DNA from: Saccopteryx bilineata
Lineage: Eukaryota > Chordata > Mammalia > Chiroptera > Emballonuridae
Length of the DNA: 64,000 bases
Reading direction: 5' to 3'
NCBI RefSeq assembly: GCF_036850765.1
Contig: NC_089493.1
Coordinates: forward strand, 268,253,034-268,317,033
In this document: piece after piece, positions 1-11,313 of the stretch
How positions within the stretch are numbered: the stretch's first letter is position 1
How the letters are laid out: every line of letters begins with the position of its first letter
Made by a program: the position numbers and the translations under genes
The notes under the pieces: model-generated
The model's database searches: none
Seen by the model: only the letters and a program-made list of their open reading frames with translations
Told to the model about the DNA's origin: nothing

Positions 1-136
1 CAGTTTTGTTTTTGTTTTGTTTTTTAAGACTATAGAGCCTTCTTTTTTTTTTTTTTTTTTGTATTTCTCCGAAGCTGGAAATGGGGAGAGACAGTCAGAC
101 TCCCGCATGCGCCCAACCGGGATCCACCCGGCACGC

Positions 137-150
137 CCACCAGGGGGCGA
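137..150 (+). promoter_or_regulatory. CTCF-core-like motif in SINE-A, copy 1
   Basis: CCACCAGGGGGCGA fits the well-known CTCF core (CCA-S-Y-AG-R-K-GGC-R-S) at every position except the last. Binding is inference only. A second copy lies 22 bp downstream inside the same SINE. Confidence 0.4.
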
Positions 151-158
151 CGCTCTGC

Positions 159-172
159 CCACCAGGGGGCGA
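159..172 (+). promoter_or_regulatory. CTCF-core-like motif in SINE-A, tandem copy 2
   Basis: A second CCACCAGGGGGCGA, 22 bp after the first, made by local duplication of about 22 bp within the SINE body. The two units differ slightly after the motif (CGACGCTC versus CGATGCTC). Confidence 0.4.
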
Positions 173-539
173 TGCTCTGCCCCTCTGGGGCATCGCCCTG
201 CCGCGACCAGAGCCACTCCAGCACCCGGGGCAGAGGCCAAGGAGCCATCCCCAGCGCCCGGGCCATCCTTGCTCCAATGGAGCCTCAGCTGCGGGAGGGG
301 AAGAGAGAGACAGAGAGGAAGGAGAGGGGGAGGGGGTGGAGAAGCAGATGGACGCTTCTCCTGTGTGCCCTGGCCGGGAATCGAACCCGGGACTTCTGCA
401 CGCCAGGCCGACGTTCCACCACCGAGCCTACCGGCCAGGGCCTATGCTGCTCAGTTTTTATTTGTTTCAGGTAGGAGGGTAAACCTTGTCACTTTTACTC
501 CATCATTGGCAGAAGATAAACCATCTGTTGATTAATTTT

Positions 540-2605
540 TTAATGTTAAAACCATCTTAAATCTTAGACTCTTAGAATAATCATAATTTGGTTGTGATGT
601 GTTATCATTTTCTACTATGCTAAATTTTCATTGATAGTATTTTCTTTGGGATTTAAAAAAACTGTTTAGGAATAAGATTGGCCTGTATTTTTCCTTTCTT
701 GCAAAGTCCTTATAAAGTTTGGATGCAAAATGATGCTGACCTAAAACTAATTGAAAAGTGGCATCTCTTTTTCTATTTCCTGAAAGACTGTATATAAAAG
801 TGGCACACTGTGTATGAAAGTGGCACTAATCTTTATTAAATAATTAGTAGAGTTCATCAATGATCATTTCAGACTGAGAAATTATTAAATTTTAGATTTC
901 AGTTCTTTAATAACTATCAGACTATTTACTTTACTATTATTATTATTATTATTATTTTTAGCAAGAGAGACAAAGAGAGAGAGAGAGACAGAAAGAGGGA
1001 CAGACAGGAAGGAGAGAGATGAGAAGCATGAATTCTTCGTTGTAGCACCTTAGTTGTTCATTGATTGCTTCTCATATATGCCTTGACTGGGGTCTACAGC
1101 AGAGCGAGTGACCTCTTGCTCAAGTCAGCAACCTGTGGCTCATGCCAGCAACCTTGGGCTTCAAGCCAGTGACCTTTGGGCTCAAGCCAGCCACTTGAGC
1201 AAGAGTGACCTCTTGCTCAAGTCAGCAACCTGTGGTTCATGCCAGCAACCTTGGGCTTCAAGCCAGTGACCTTTGGGCTCAAGCCAGCCACCATGGGGTC
1301 GTGTCTATGATTCCATGCTCAAGCCAGTGACCATGCGATCAAGCTGGTGAGCCTGAACTCAAACCAGATGAACCCCTGCTCAAGCCAGCAACCACAGGAT
1401 TTTGAACCTGGGTCCTCTGCATCCCAGGCTGACACTATACACTGTGCCACCAACTGGTCAGGCAACTATCAGACTATTTCAATTTTCAATTTCTTCATGT
1501 CTTCAGTTTTGGTAAGTTTTACTTTACTAGAAATATATCCACTTATTTTGAACATCAATTATATTGGTGTGAACTTATTTATATTAGCTTCTTACTTGGT
1601 GTTAAGAAGTGCAGACATGACCCCTTTTTTTATCCTAACTTTGGCTACTTTTTTCTTTCTCTTTTCTTGATCAGTCTTACAAATGAATTTATAAATTTTA
1701 TTATTGTTTTTCTATTACCAATATTTAAGTTTATTGACATTCTCCATTTTATGTTTATGTTTATCTTTAGTATAATAGTTTCTGATTTCATTGTTATTAT
1801 AAATATTTTCTTCTTTCTTTGTGGAATTAATTTACTTTTGTTTTACTTATTCTTGAAATGGATGCTTTATTCATTGACTTTCACTTCCCTAAATTATACA
1901 TTTAAAGCTATATATTTTCAATGAAGTTTTTTTTTAGTTGCATAAGGTTTAACATGTTATAGTTTCTATTTTCATTATCATTTAGTTTAATTCTAGTTTT
2001 TATTCTAATAGTTTTTGTGTGGTTATTTAGAAGTGCATTTCTTGATTCATTCTAGGACCTTTCTAGTCATTATACTATTACTGATTTTAGCATTCTGGTT
2101 AGACATTATACTTTTATGATTCTAATCATTTGAGATTTCTTAAAGGTTTCCAGAATTGGTCTGTCTTTTATAAAAATTCTATTATATGCAATCTTCAATT
2201 ACTGTATGAATTGTTGGATGCAGTGTCTATGTATTGAGTCAAAATTTCTGATTGCATGTTCAATTTTTCTGCAACATTACTGTTATTTTTTGTCTATTTG
2301 TTTCATGAAGACAGTGATTCAAATCTTCTACCATGTGGATTTGTCTATTTTTCTTTTGCATATGTCAATTTTTGCTTTATATATTTTGGGTCAATTTGAG
2401 GAAGATTTAAAATATCCATTAAAAATGATTTATCCTTTAAATGAATTGAACCTTTATCACTACAGCATACCAGTTATCTCTAATAATGCTTTTTTTTTAC
2501 TGTGAAGTCTGTCATTTCTGATATTTATACAGTGACACAATCCTTCTATTACTATTTGCATAGCACATCTTTTCAATTTATAGCAAAAATGCTCCCTGAC
2601 ATCTG
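540..2605 (-). mobile_element. LINE-1 ORF2 fragment, reverse orientation
   Basis: The T-rich plus strand is antisense L1 ORF2. Landmarks are the segment near 680-800 (antisense of the early reverse-transcriptase region), the ttgatcagtcttac segment near 1666-1680 (linker between endonuclease and reverse transcriptase), and 2440-2560 (antisense endonuclease region). It is diverged with many stops. A SINE-B splits it at 928-1463. It abuts an L1 3' segment in the opposite orientation at about 2605, so the two may be one twin-primed insertion. Confidence 0.75.
928..1463 (-). mobile_element. tRNA-derived SINE-B, reverse, with internal 97-bp duplication
   Basis: SINE-B in reverse: T/A-rich tail at the left, (GA)-rich block, body of GCTCAAGCCAGCGACC-type motifs, tRNA-like head ending in ...CAACTGGTCAGG. 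It is flanked by a 16-bp target duplication AACTATCAGACTATTT at 912-927 and 1464-1479. The copy is about 200 bp longer than the others because the body is expanded, including a near-perfect 97-bp tandem duplication (units starting at 1108 and 1205). It is inserted in L1 ORF2. Confidence 0.92.
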
Positions 2606-2607
2606 TT

Positions 2608-4105
2608 TTGGCAGTGATTTTTGAATGTGACACCAAAAGCAAAAGTAAACAAATGGGACTACATCAAACTAAAGGCTTTTGCACAACAAAAGAAAATACC
2701 AACAAAATGAAAAAGCAACCTATGGAATGGGAGAAAATATTTGCAAACCATGTATCTGATAAGAGGTTAATATCCAAAATATATAAGAAACTCATAAAAC
2801 TTAATAGCAAAACAAAAACAAAAACCACAAAAATTAAACAACCGAATTAAAAATGAACTAAAACCTGAATAGATATGTTTTGAAAGAAGTTATATCAATA
2901 GAAATGGCCACAGGTAGCCTGAGCAGGTGGTGGCGCAGTGGATAGAGCATCAGACTGGGATGTGGAGGGCCCAGGTTCAAGACCCCGAAGTCACCAGCTT
3001 GAGCATGGGCTCATCTGGTTTGAGCAAAGCTCACCAGCTTGGACCCAAGGTCGCTGGCTTGAGCAAGGGGTTACTCTGTCTGCTGAAGGCCCGCAGTCAA
3101 GACACATATGAGAAAGCAATCAATGAACAACTAAGGTGTCAAAACTATCTATCCCTCTCTCTGATTCTCTCTGTCCCTGTATAAAAAAGAAAGAAAAGAA
3201 AAAGAAATGGCCATAGGTAAATGGAAAAGTACCCAGGATCACTAATCAGCAAGGTAATGCAAACAATGAGATATCACCTCACACTTATTAGAATGATGAT
3301 GACTAAAAAGACAAGAAATAACAAGTGCAGTGTGTGGAGAAAAGGGAACCTTATGTAACGTTAGTGAGAATGTAAATTGATATACCACTATGAAAAACAG
3401 TATGAATGCTTCTCAAAAAATTTAAAAAAGAATTTCTACACAGTCCAGCAATTCCACTCCTGGGTATATATCCAAAGGGAATAAATCAGTATCTTAAAGA
3501 GGTATTGCACTTCCATGTTCATTGTAGAATTTTTCACAATAGCCAAAATAAGTAAAAAAAAAATCAAAGTACTTATTGATAGACAAATGGATAATAAAAA
3601 TGTGGTATATGTAAAATAGAATATTACTTTACCATTAAAAGAAGAAAATCTGCTACTTGCAACTACATGAATAAACCTAATGGATATTATGCCAACTGAA
3701 AAAATCAGACACAGAAAGAAAAATCTTGTATCATCTAACTTGTAGAATATAAATGTTGAACTTACAGAAGCACAGAGTAGAATGATGGTTGCTAGGGGCT
3801 GGGGTTGGGGTGATGGGCAGATGTTGGTTGAAGGGTTTCAGTTATAAGTTGAATAAATTCTGGGGATCTAATGCACATGGTGACTGTAGTTAATAATACT
3901 GTACTGTACACTTAAAATTTGCTAAAAGAGTAAATCTTCTGTGTTTCTACCATACACACAAAGAAGATGTGTTAATTACTTAATTGTGGTAATCATTTCA
4001 CAATGTATACTTATATAAAATCATTATGTTGTACATCGCAAACAAGTACAACTTTTATGTGTCAATTATACTGCAAACTTGGAAAAAATAAAAAATAAAA
4101 ATTCA
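2608..4105 (+). mobile_element. LINE-1 3' end (ORF2 C-terminus plus 3' UTR)
   Basis: This matches the well-known L1 ORF2 C-terminal and 3' UTR text: a segment near 2690-2800, the 'gagatatcacctcaca' block near 3270, 'tgggtatatatccaaa' near 3462, 'gggctggggttgggg' near 3796, and an A-rich end near 4081-4104. The reading frame is broken by many changes. A SINE-B is inserted at 2917-3202 with duplicated target. It belongs to an older mammalian L1 subfamily (L1M type by eye). Confidence 0.85.
2917..3202 (+). mobile_element. tRNA-derived SINE-B
   Basis: The head CCTGAGCAGGTGGTGGCGCAG carries an A-box-like TGGCGCAGTGG and a B-box-like GGTTCAAGACC. The body has the AGCTCACCAGCTTGGACC motif, followed by a CT-rich block and an A-rich tail. 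Target duplications AGAAATGGCCAYAGGTA lie at 2900-2916 and 3203-3219 with one difference. It is inserted in an L1 3' end. Confidence 0.93.
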
Positions 4106-4217
4106 TATGAAAATAATTATTTCACTTTCAACCTTTCTCTTTATGATTTTAGATGTTTATTGACACAGTTTGTTAGTGTCTGTTTATTTGTTATCTAGTC
4201 TAAAAATATTTGTTCTT

Positions 4218-4546
4218 TTTTTTTTTTACAGAGACAGAGAGAGAGTCAGAGAGAGAGAGAGATAGAGACAGACAGACAGGACTGGAGAGAGATGAGAAGT
4301 ATCAATCATCAGTTTTTCATTGTGGCACTTTAGTTGTTCATTGATGGCTTTCTCATATGTGCCTTGACCATGGGGCTACAGCAGACCGAGTAACCCCTTG
4401 CTTGAGCCAGCGACCTTGGGTCCAAGCTGGTGAGCTTTGCTCAAACCAGATGAGCCTGCGCTTAAGCTGGTGACCTCGAGGTCTTGAACCTGGGTCCTCC
4501 GTATCCCAGTCCGACGCTCTATCCACTGCGCCACTGCCTGGTCAGG
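4218..4546 (-). mobile_element. tRNA-derived SINE-B, reverse orientation
   Basis: T run at left (A tail), (GA)-rich block, body and tRNA-like head ending CTGCCTGGTCAGG. The target duplication is a perfect 18 bp, CTAAAAATATTTGTTCTT, at 4200-4217 and 4547-4564, so the insertion is fairly recent. Confidence 0.95.
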
Positions 4547-4820
4547 CTAAAAATATTTGTTCTTTAACTGATGTGCTACCTAGGTGTTTTCCTTCCAGAG
4601 CTCCTCACCAGTCTTTGTACCCTGGTTACTGTCCTAAGTCTACATCAGTAAGGCTCCTGTGATGTCTGGGTTCAGCCAAGGAGGAGCCACGCAGGAGGTA
4701 TAAGAAAGAAGAAAGAGTTGACTTGTACAGGTTGCATCCGTTGGTTGAAGAAACTCTACTCCTCAAAAAGAGTCTCTCTGATTTCTAGTCATCACATCCC
4801 TTCAGGCCTGAAGGTGGTAC

Positions 4821-5572
4821 TGTTAGAGATGGAATAGCACCAGAATGATACCGCTGATTAGACCTCAGGTCAGCAAACTCGATACTTAAGTTCTGGCTAA
4901 GAAAGAATTTGGATCCAAGACTCAAGCACAAGCAAAAGTTTATTTACAAAGTCACAGATATAGGAGAAGCCGTGGAAGAAGTGAGGGTTTTATCTGGAGG
5001 TCTCAGGGGACGATCTCAGTAGTATATTTGTCAGCTTTTCAGGTGTGTTCTTTCAGGGCACTGGTCTCTACTGATTGATCAATGCCTAGCGCATGTCATT
5101 AGTCATCACAGCTGGTCCTGATGTCAACCATGGCCTCACCCTGCCTGGCCTTGCTGCTTTTCTGGGGCCTGGAGCTCAACCACAACTGAGACCTAGATGT
5201 TAATTCTAGGGCGTCAGCTTAAGGGAGTGGTTGTGCAAGGGCTTATATGGGAGTCATAGGAGACTATTCCCCAGCCCCCTTGTTCTTTTCTAAGAGGGGT
5301 CTAACACATAACTAATGACATGCCAGGGGAAAAAAGGCCAGGGGGTCTAAACTGTATGACCAGCCCTATGCTAGGGAGAAAAGGTCACCTTGGGGGTGAG
5401 GTTCCCACCCTACTATTGTCTGTTGCTAGGCACCCAGGGCTTTCCACCCTGGGGGGCCTTCCATACCTGGCCCATCACCCTTGTTCTGCTCAAGCCTATC
5501 TCACGGACTACTGCAGTTCTAGCTCAACCGATTGTTGCTCCAAGCTGCCCCCTTATCCTCTGTAGCTACACA
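4821..5572 (-). mobile_element. Probable solo retroviral LTR, reverse orientation
   Basis: The stretch begins TGTTAGAGATGG and ends near ...GTAGCTACACA, so on the minus strand it runs TG...CA. A reverse polyadenylation signal (TTTATT near 4941) sits about 115 bp from the inner end, as expected for R/U5. About 750 bp suits an ERV1-type solo LTR. I could not find a matching target duplication, so the boundaries are approximate. No gag, pol or env remnant adjoins it. It holds no credible coding frame. Confidence 0.5.
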
Positions 5573-6309
5573 ATTAGAAATCTCAGGCTCATAAATAAAC
5601 TGTCCTTATAGTATCTTTTTTTTAAAGAGTTTCATCTATCTTGAAATATTAAACAGAAACATTTCCTTTATGCTTAATAGCATTAATAGTATATTTTGGA
5701 CTAAGTCATTATCTTATTAAGTGCTTTCTACTTTTCCCAACTTCTTCATCTTTTTTTTTTAGTCTTTTTTTATTGCCTTTGAATTTATTTATCCTTTTAC
5801 ATTTATTGAATTTTTGAATATTTTAAATTATTTTACCTTTAGTGTCTTACCCAATAAACTTGGAAATTATATTTTCTTTTACTATGATTTTAATAGTACC
5901 CTAGAGATTAGGTACTTTCATACCCTCCCTGGGCTATGGGAAGATACATCAATCCTTTTATTCTGCTTCCAACTCAGATGAATTGTTCTTGCACATCACC
6001 TTAAGAGTCAGTGATCACCAAATTCCACTTCCAATTCCATTTCATCTCCTGGATTGAGATAAATTTTATCTCAAGATTTCAATTCAAAGTGAGCCGATAA
6101 GCCTTCCGGGACAGGGGAGGAGGGAAGGACTCTGTACCCCAATCCTGGTTGCCTCCGGCTGGTGTCTCTCAAAAGCCCAATTTAGCTGCTTCTCAGTCTT
6201 CCTTCCTTTAGGAACTGACAAAGGCGCTCAACAGAAAAGTAGCCCTAAATGCAGTCTGCCTTCCCTGGTCCAGAAAATTCTTTGCTGTAGGGTAGTTTTC
6301 TGGTACATT
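5573..6309. other. No gene; AT-rich relic plus unique sequence
   Basis: About 5640-5930 is T-rich and ends in 'accctagagatta', which resembles antisense L1; this is weak. The rest, 5930-6309, shows nothing I recognise. Confidence 0.4.
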
Positions 6310-6329
6310 AAAAAAAAAAAAATGTTGTA

Positions 6330-6690
6330 CCTGGCCGGTTGGCTCAGCGGTAGAGCGTTGGCCTGGCGTGCGGGGAACCCGGGTTCGATTCCCGACCAGG
6401 GCACATAGGAGAAGTGCCCATTTGCTTCTCCACCCCCCCTCCTTCCTCTCTGTCTCTCTCTTCCCCTCCCGCAGCCAAGGCTCCATTGGAGCAAAGATGG
6501 CCCGGGAGCTGGGGATGGCTCCTTGGCCTCTGCCCCAAGCGCTAGAGTGGCTCTGGTCGGGGCAGAGCGACGCCCTAGATGGGCAGAGCATCGCCCCTGG
6601 TGGGCGTGCTGGGTGGATCCCGGTCGGGCGCATGCAGGAGTCTGTCTGACTGTCTCTCCCCATTTCCAGCTTCAGAAAAATACAAAAAAA
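6330..6690 (+). mobile_element. tRNA-derived SINE-A with intact Pol III boxes
   Basis: Head with A box TGGCTCAGCGG (6340-6350) and a consensus B box GGTTCGATTCC (6382-6392), CT-rich block, GC-rich body and A-rich tail. The target is the junction ...AATGTTGTA, repeated after the tail (6321-6329 and 6696-6704). The CTCF-like segment (6591-6603) has lost one C of the run, so the core is shortened. Open frames of 88-151 residues here are SINE read-through. Confidence 0.95.
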
Positions 6691-6704
6691 AAAAAAATGT
6701 TGTA

Positions 6705-7519
6705 TATCTTTTATAATTTATCTTAGCAGGAAGTTATCTACCACTATTGATAGCAGTACAATTTTAATCCTAACCTGGCCTTCTAATCTTGGCTTCCTGA
6801 CCTGCACTTTTGAGCCAGGTGTGGAAAGACAGTCTGGAGGAACAAGACAGCAGCCCAGAGTGATAAGATTGTATTGTAATCAATATCATCAAGAACTCTC
6901 AAGTGTTCCGGGACCCTTAAGACAAACTTCATTAGCCTTCTAAATGTTGGCATTCATTACTGGGGGTCAGAAAAGCACTAGCTCAAGCTTATTTCAGAGG
7001 GAGAAATTTCCACATTAATTAAAGTTAAGATAAATTTAATTTTCTTCTCAGCACATCAACCTTCTAGCAAAAGCTCTGTAGAGTTTTCTTTTGTGATTAT
7101 ATTCAGGGACTATCCTAAAACATATAAAACTGTAGGCAAACTTGGCCATATAACTTAAAGAAGTTAAATGAAGCATTTAAATCACTGGCACAGGGTCTTA
7201 TCCTGGGAATGCTGCAAATAACAAGACCATTAGTTGGAATAACAAAAGGACAAAAAGAAACTATTATGCAGATGTTTGGCCATTAAACATCAGCTAGGCT
7301 TAAGATAATACCATCTTCCTAAGAAGCAAATGGGAGAAAGAGAAAGGTGAAAATTTTACTCCATTCACTGCTAACTATTTTGATATTAGAATCCTGTGTA
7401 ATTAATATTACACCTTGGAAATGTGATGCTAAGAATTCTCTATTTTTGTTATAGCGAGTTTCAAGAATATCATGGACAACTTTGACTCGCATTGGGCTGT
7501 CTACCACGGTTAATGAAAA
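6705..7519. other. No recognised feature
   Basis: AT-rich sequence without an exon, tRNA or clear repeat I can name. Short open frames are not convincing. Confidence 0.5.
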
Positions 7520-8050
7520 AACTTTAATGGCGGAAAGCTTTTCTGAAAGAACAGGTTTATTGAGCCAAATGCTAGCCAGGAAATGACCAAGTCCCCAGGC
7601 CTGTAATTTGAAGCCCCAACGGGAGCACTAGGTGTAACAGGCAAGCACATCTACCATCCTGGAGTTCACAGCCCTTGGCCTACATTATGTTTTGATGAAG
7701 AAAGATGTAAGTTGTTTTGAAAGGCTTTGCACTGGTTTCAGATAAAAGGGGGAGGGGGAAGGAGAAGTGGGCAGTTCTATGATAGGTACACAGTTTATGA
7801 GGAAGAAATATTTACTACCTTTGATTGGTTACCAGCAACAATCCTGAAAAGTTCATGGATACGCGAGATGCAGTGGCTTCTGGCTGCTAACAGAGAGATG
7901 CCTGGAAGATGGTTCAAAGCTCCAACATACACGCAGGACTGATGTGAGCAGTCTTTGGTTAGTTGGCTCCTCACACCTATTAAAACTGGTTAACTATTCT
8001 TGTCTTTTTCGGTCACTCCCAGGCCTGACCTGCTATAATTTAATTTAGAC
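7520..8050 (-). other. Possible old LTR-like relic
   Basis: An 'aacaggtttattgagcc' segment at 7549-7565 resembles a reversed AATAAA region of an old LTR, with LTR-like composition downstream. There are no clear ends or target duplication, so the call is weak. Unique sequence is the alternative. Confidence 0.22.
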
Positions 8051-9640
8051 ATCTCAGAATTTTTCTCATCACCAATAGCTTGGCCCAGCAGCTGTTCCAA
8101 GCTGAAGAAAGTTGAAATATACAGATGTAAAGATACAGAGAGCATTTTATGAAAAGAAAATGTTTAGAATGAAGTCATGCTTTAAAAAAAAAGTTGAAAA
8201 CTTTATGTTCCTTTTTGGAGTGGACAACTGACTTTTTTTTTTTTTAAGTTTTTCAGTGTTTTGTTTAGTTTTTGGAGTCTGGCTTCTAAATACTTTCCTC
8301 TTGTGAGTCTTAGGGAAGAGATGGTATCTTATGTGTCTTTACAGGGATTAAAGATGGTAGACCAAAATTTCCTGTCTCCTTTCTGGATGTCAGGGCAAGA
8401 CACATGACTGTCAGAGAAAAGTGCATGTTCCTATGTATCTCGTTGCTGTGACAAGAATTTCCACCAGATTATTAGCCCTCACCCCGCCATCCTCTCTCCA
8501 TCCCTGCCTTTCTCACCAAAAGAGGAAGCATGATTCATCTGACGGATGAGTTTGGGAAAACGATTGGAGCAGGACTGGCCAAGTCCTTTCCTCCTCTACT
8601 TCTTTGGCATCTAAATGCTAGCAGACACTCAGTCACTTGACCTCCTTCTATCTGGGTGGCCAGAATAGTGGGGAAGAGGAAGTGGGCTATGCTTGTCCAT
8701 CTGTGTTTATCATTGGATGGGTAAGTCTGTCTGGTTCAGGGTGAGGTATTAACAATATCATTTGGCCTCAGATCTAAAATCAGTTTATCCTAATGGCTTT
8801 GTCATTAATAAAGAAAATTATATCGATTTCCAGCTGCCTAATTCTTGGGTTTTGCTCTTGTTTTCAGAATCTGGAAGGGAATAAAACAAACCAAATGATA
8901 CTGATTATGGGCTTCCAAAACCCCCCAATATTTTAATTTGTAGGACTGAGAAATTTGTAAAATAAACAGGTGTCAAACTACATAACACATAGGAAATGGA
9001 GTTAGTATTCTAGCTTGACTAGAGTTGAAGGCTTTTACACCCTCATCTTGGTTTCCAGAGCTAATACGTGTGTGGGGGCAGGGGCACAGTTTGACCTATG
9101 CAGCTCATTGATGGCTATGCCCAGAAGAAAGGGACTAATGTTATATAGTCAGAGCAGACCTTAAGTGATATAGAGCTGTTATGTACATGTTGATGTAGTT
9201 TGACTTTGATCTACTGCAGACAGGCAGAGGCAAGGATTGGATTGTTTTAGAAGTTGGTTCAAAATTCCCTGTGATTATTATTTTTCTCAGCCAGGATTTT
9301 AAACTGCTGATTGGGCTAAAAATTAGGGAGCTTCATTCTAGCAGAGCAGAGAGTTCTGAATCACCTGATACCAAATTTCATTCACTTTTAGGTATCTTGA
9401 ATGATATTTAAGGCCAATAAGAGAGAATTCTCACTGTGAAAGCTATAAGAAAAATCCTCTTTCTAGTCTGAGGAGCACAAAAAAAGATACCTAAAGAGAC
9501 TTTTTTTTTTTTTTTTTTTTTTTTTTGTCTTTCTATTGATTCTCTCCTATGCCAGTTCCCAGCTAAAATTTTAGTCACCATTTCCAGGATGTATGGGAAT
9601 TTCCCCCCCACTAATAAGCAATTCTCAGATACCAGCTGGA
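8051..9640. other. No gene recognised; contains a poly-T tract
   Basis: Unique-looking sequence. A 26-base T run at 9501-9526 is the only low-complexity element. It may be a remnant retroposon tail, but no SINE body is visible beside it. Confidence 0.5.
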
Positions 9641-10417
9641 TGTTCTACGATTTAACTCAATTCTGACACTGTCTATCCAGAGATGGCACCAGATCTTACA
9701 CATTAAGGGCTCATCCCACAAGACTGCCTCCTCTGCCTTCAGATGCCAATTGCAAGACTAGGTTGTCACCTGTGCTTCTGACCTACTAGCTATGGATCGG
9801 AGGTTCAATGACTCCTGACCTGGGTCCAATTAATTTAATAGAATGGCTCATAGAACTCAGAGAAACATTTAACTGGCTAGAGTATCAGTTTATTATAAAA
9901 GCCGATAGCCCAGGAAGAACCAAACGGAGAAGACGCGTAGGACAAGGTGTGGGGGAAGGGCGCGGAATTCCATGGCTTTCCCGGGACACCGTTCTCCTCC
10001 AATCTCCACGTGCTCAACAACCCAGAAGCTCTCCAAATGCTATCACTGGGGTTTTTTAATTAAGGTTTCATTATATAAGCATAATTAAATTATTATTATT
10101 GACCATTAATTTTAGTCATTTAATGATTAGCATACAATCATTAAATGGTTGGCTATTAGGGATTGGTTCAACCTTTAGCCCTTCCCTCCTTCCACAAGGT
10201 TGAAGGTGGGGGGGTGTGGAACTGAAAGTTCTTACCCTTTAATCACACAGTTATTTTTTGACAAGCAGCCCCCATTCTTAGGTGAGTTCCGAAAGTCACC
10301 TCATTACTATAATGAAGCACCTTTATGACTCTCATCACTTAGTGTTTTAAGAGTACTGTGCCAGAAATAGGGATGAAGAACAAATATATATTTCTCATAA
10401 GAAAGCACAACATCACA
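9641..10417 (-). mobile_element. Ancient LTR (ERVL/MaLR type), reverse orientation
   Basis: On the minus strand it starts TGTGATGTTGTGCTTTC and contains 'aaatatatatttgttcttcatccc', the CCCCTCCTTCC-like block and 'tggaagctctccaaatgc'-type text found in old mammalian ERVL or MaLR LTRs. The far end is placed at TG 9641. The flanks CTGGA/CTAGG match at only 3 of 5 bases. Subfamily not resolved; no internal retroviral sequence is seen. Confidence 0.6.
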
Positions 10418-10699
10418 CTAGGCAATCCTTTGGCTGTGGTGCAGGCAAAGTGACAGCAGTGGGAACCAGGCAGGTATCTTCTGAGACAAAAATGTTCTAC
10501 TCAAAGGTTTTAGGAGTAAGCACAAATCTTCATCCCCCCACTCCCTCTGTCCCACTACTGCTGATATTGTTGCAGAAAGTACATGTCAGAAAGGGTAACT
10601 AGAGCTCTAGCTTTCTGACCAGAGGACTGGAGAGGGAGTCCGAAGGAGCCAGAAAGTGTCAAAGAGATTTCAGAAAGCAGAGAACTCAAGTGAGCAATC

Positions 10700-11313
10700 T
10701 CATAAGGTTATAGATGAAATCAATAAAACCAAGAACTTTGTTCTTAAAAAGGTCAATAAAATCAACACTTCTAGTTAAAAAAAAAAGAAAGAAAAGGAAG
10801 GATAACTCAAGTTACCAATAACAGAAATGAGTGAGAATACCATTACAGACCCCACAGACATTAAAAGGATAATAAAGAAATACTATGAACAAGTTTACAC
10901 ATATAAATTTGACCACTTAGATAAAACTTGCTCAAGAAGAAATATATTACCTAAGCTTTTAATAGCTATTAAAAATTAAGTTCATTATAAAAAAAAAACT
11001 TAAAAAAAATAAAATAAATTTTGTTTTGAGAAGTATCCAGATGGGTGAACTCTATCAGACACTAAAAGAAGAAACAACTCCTATTTTACATTATCTCTTC
11101 CAGAAAGTAGAAGAGGAGTGAACAATTTCCAATTAATCTACCAGGCCAGCATTACCCCAATACAAAACAAGACACACACAGTATAAGAAAAGCAGAGACT
11201 CATACGCTTGTATGAATAGCAACAGAAATCTCTATAAAATCTAGCCATATATAAAAAGAATAATTTACTACAAGTGAGTGGGTTTTAGCCTATGGAATAA
11301 AAGTTGGTTTAAT
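10700..11313 (+). mobile_element. LINE-1 ORF2 fragment (5' part, split by retrocopy)
   Basis: Sense L1 ORF2 linker and early reverse-transcriptase text: 'gaaatcaataaaaccaagaac' near 10717, 'ataacagaaatgagtgagaat' near 10820, 'gaactctatcagacact' near 11047. The frame is broken throughout. The element resumes at 12659 after the inserted retrocopy. Confidence 0.8.
11299..11313 (+). repeat. 5' target-site duplication of the hAT retrocopy
   Basis: AAAAGTTGGTTTAAT, identical to 12644-12658. It lies in L1 ORF2. The junction AT|AAAA is close to the L1 endonuclease preference TT|AAAA. Confidence 0.85.

Larger units (their letters stand above)
42..442 (-). mobile_element. tRNA-derived SINE-A, reverse orientation
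   Basis: On the minus strand this reads as a bat tRNA-derived SINE: tRNA-like head (GCCCTGGCC type, near 360-442), CT-rich block, G/C-rich body, and an A tail seen here as the T run at 42-60. The head keeps a B-box-like GGTTCGATTCC (reverse, near 377-390). The body holds a 22-bp duplication that doubles a CCACCAGGGGGCG motif (137-172). I see no clear target-site duplication. A 172-residue open frame across it is read-through of the GC-rich body, not a gene. Confidence 0.9.

Noticed and set aside
17..535. 172-residue plus-strand open frame
   Set aside because: Antisense read-through of a SINE-A; the GC-rich body lacks stops in several frames.
2608..2850. 80-residue lysine-rich frame as a gene
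   Set aside because: It is the C-terminal part of L1 ORF2, followed by L1 3' UTR.
6330..6420. tRNA gene
   Set aside because: The tRNA-like head with good A and B boxes belongs to a SINE with body, tail and target duplications; no cloverleaf tRNA gene ends there.
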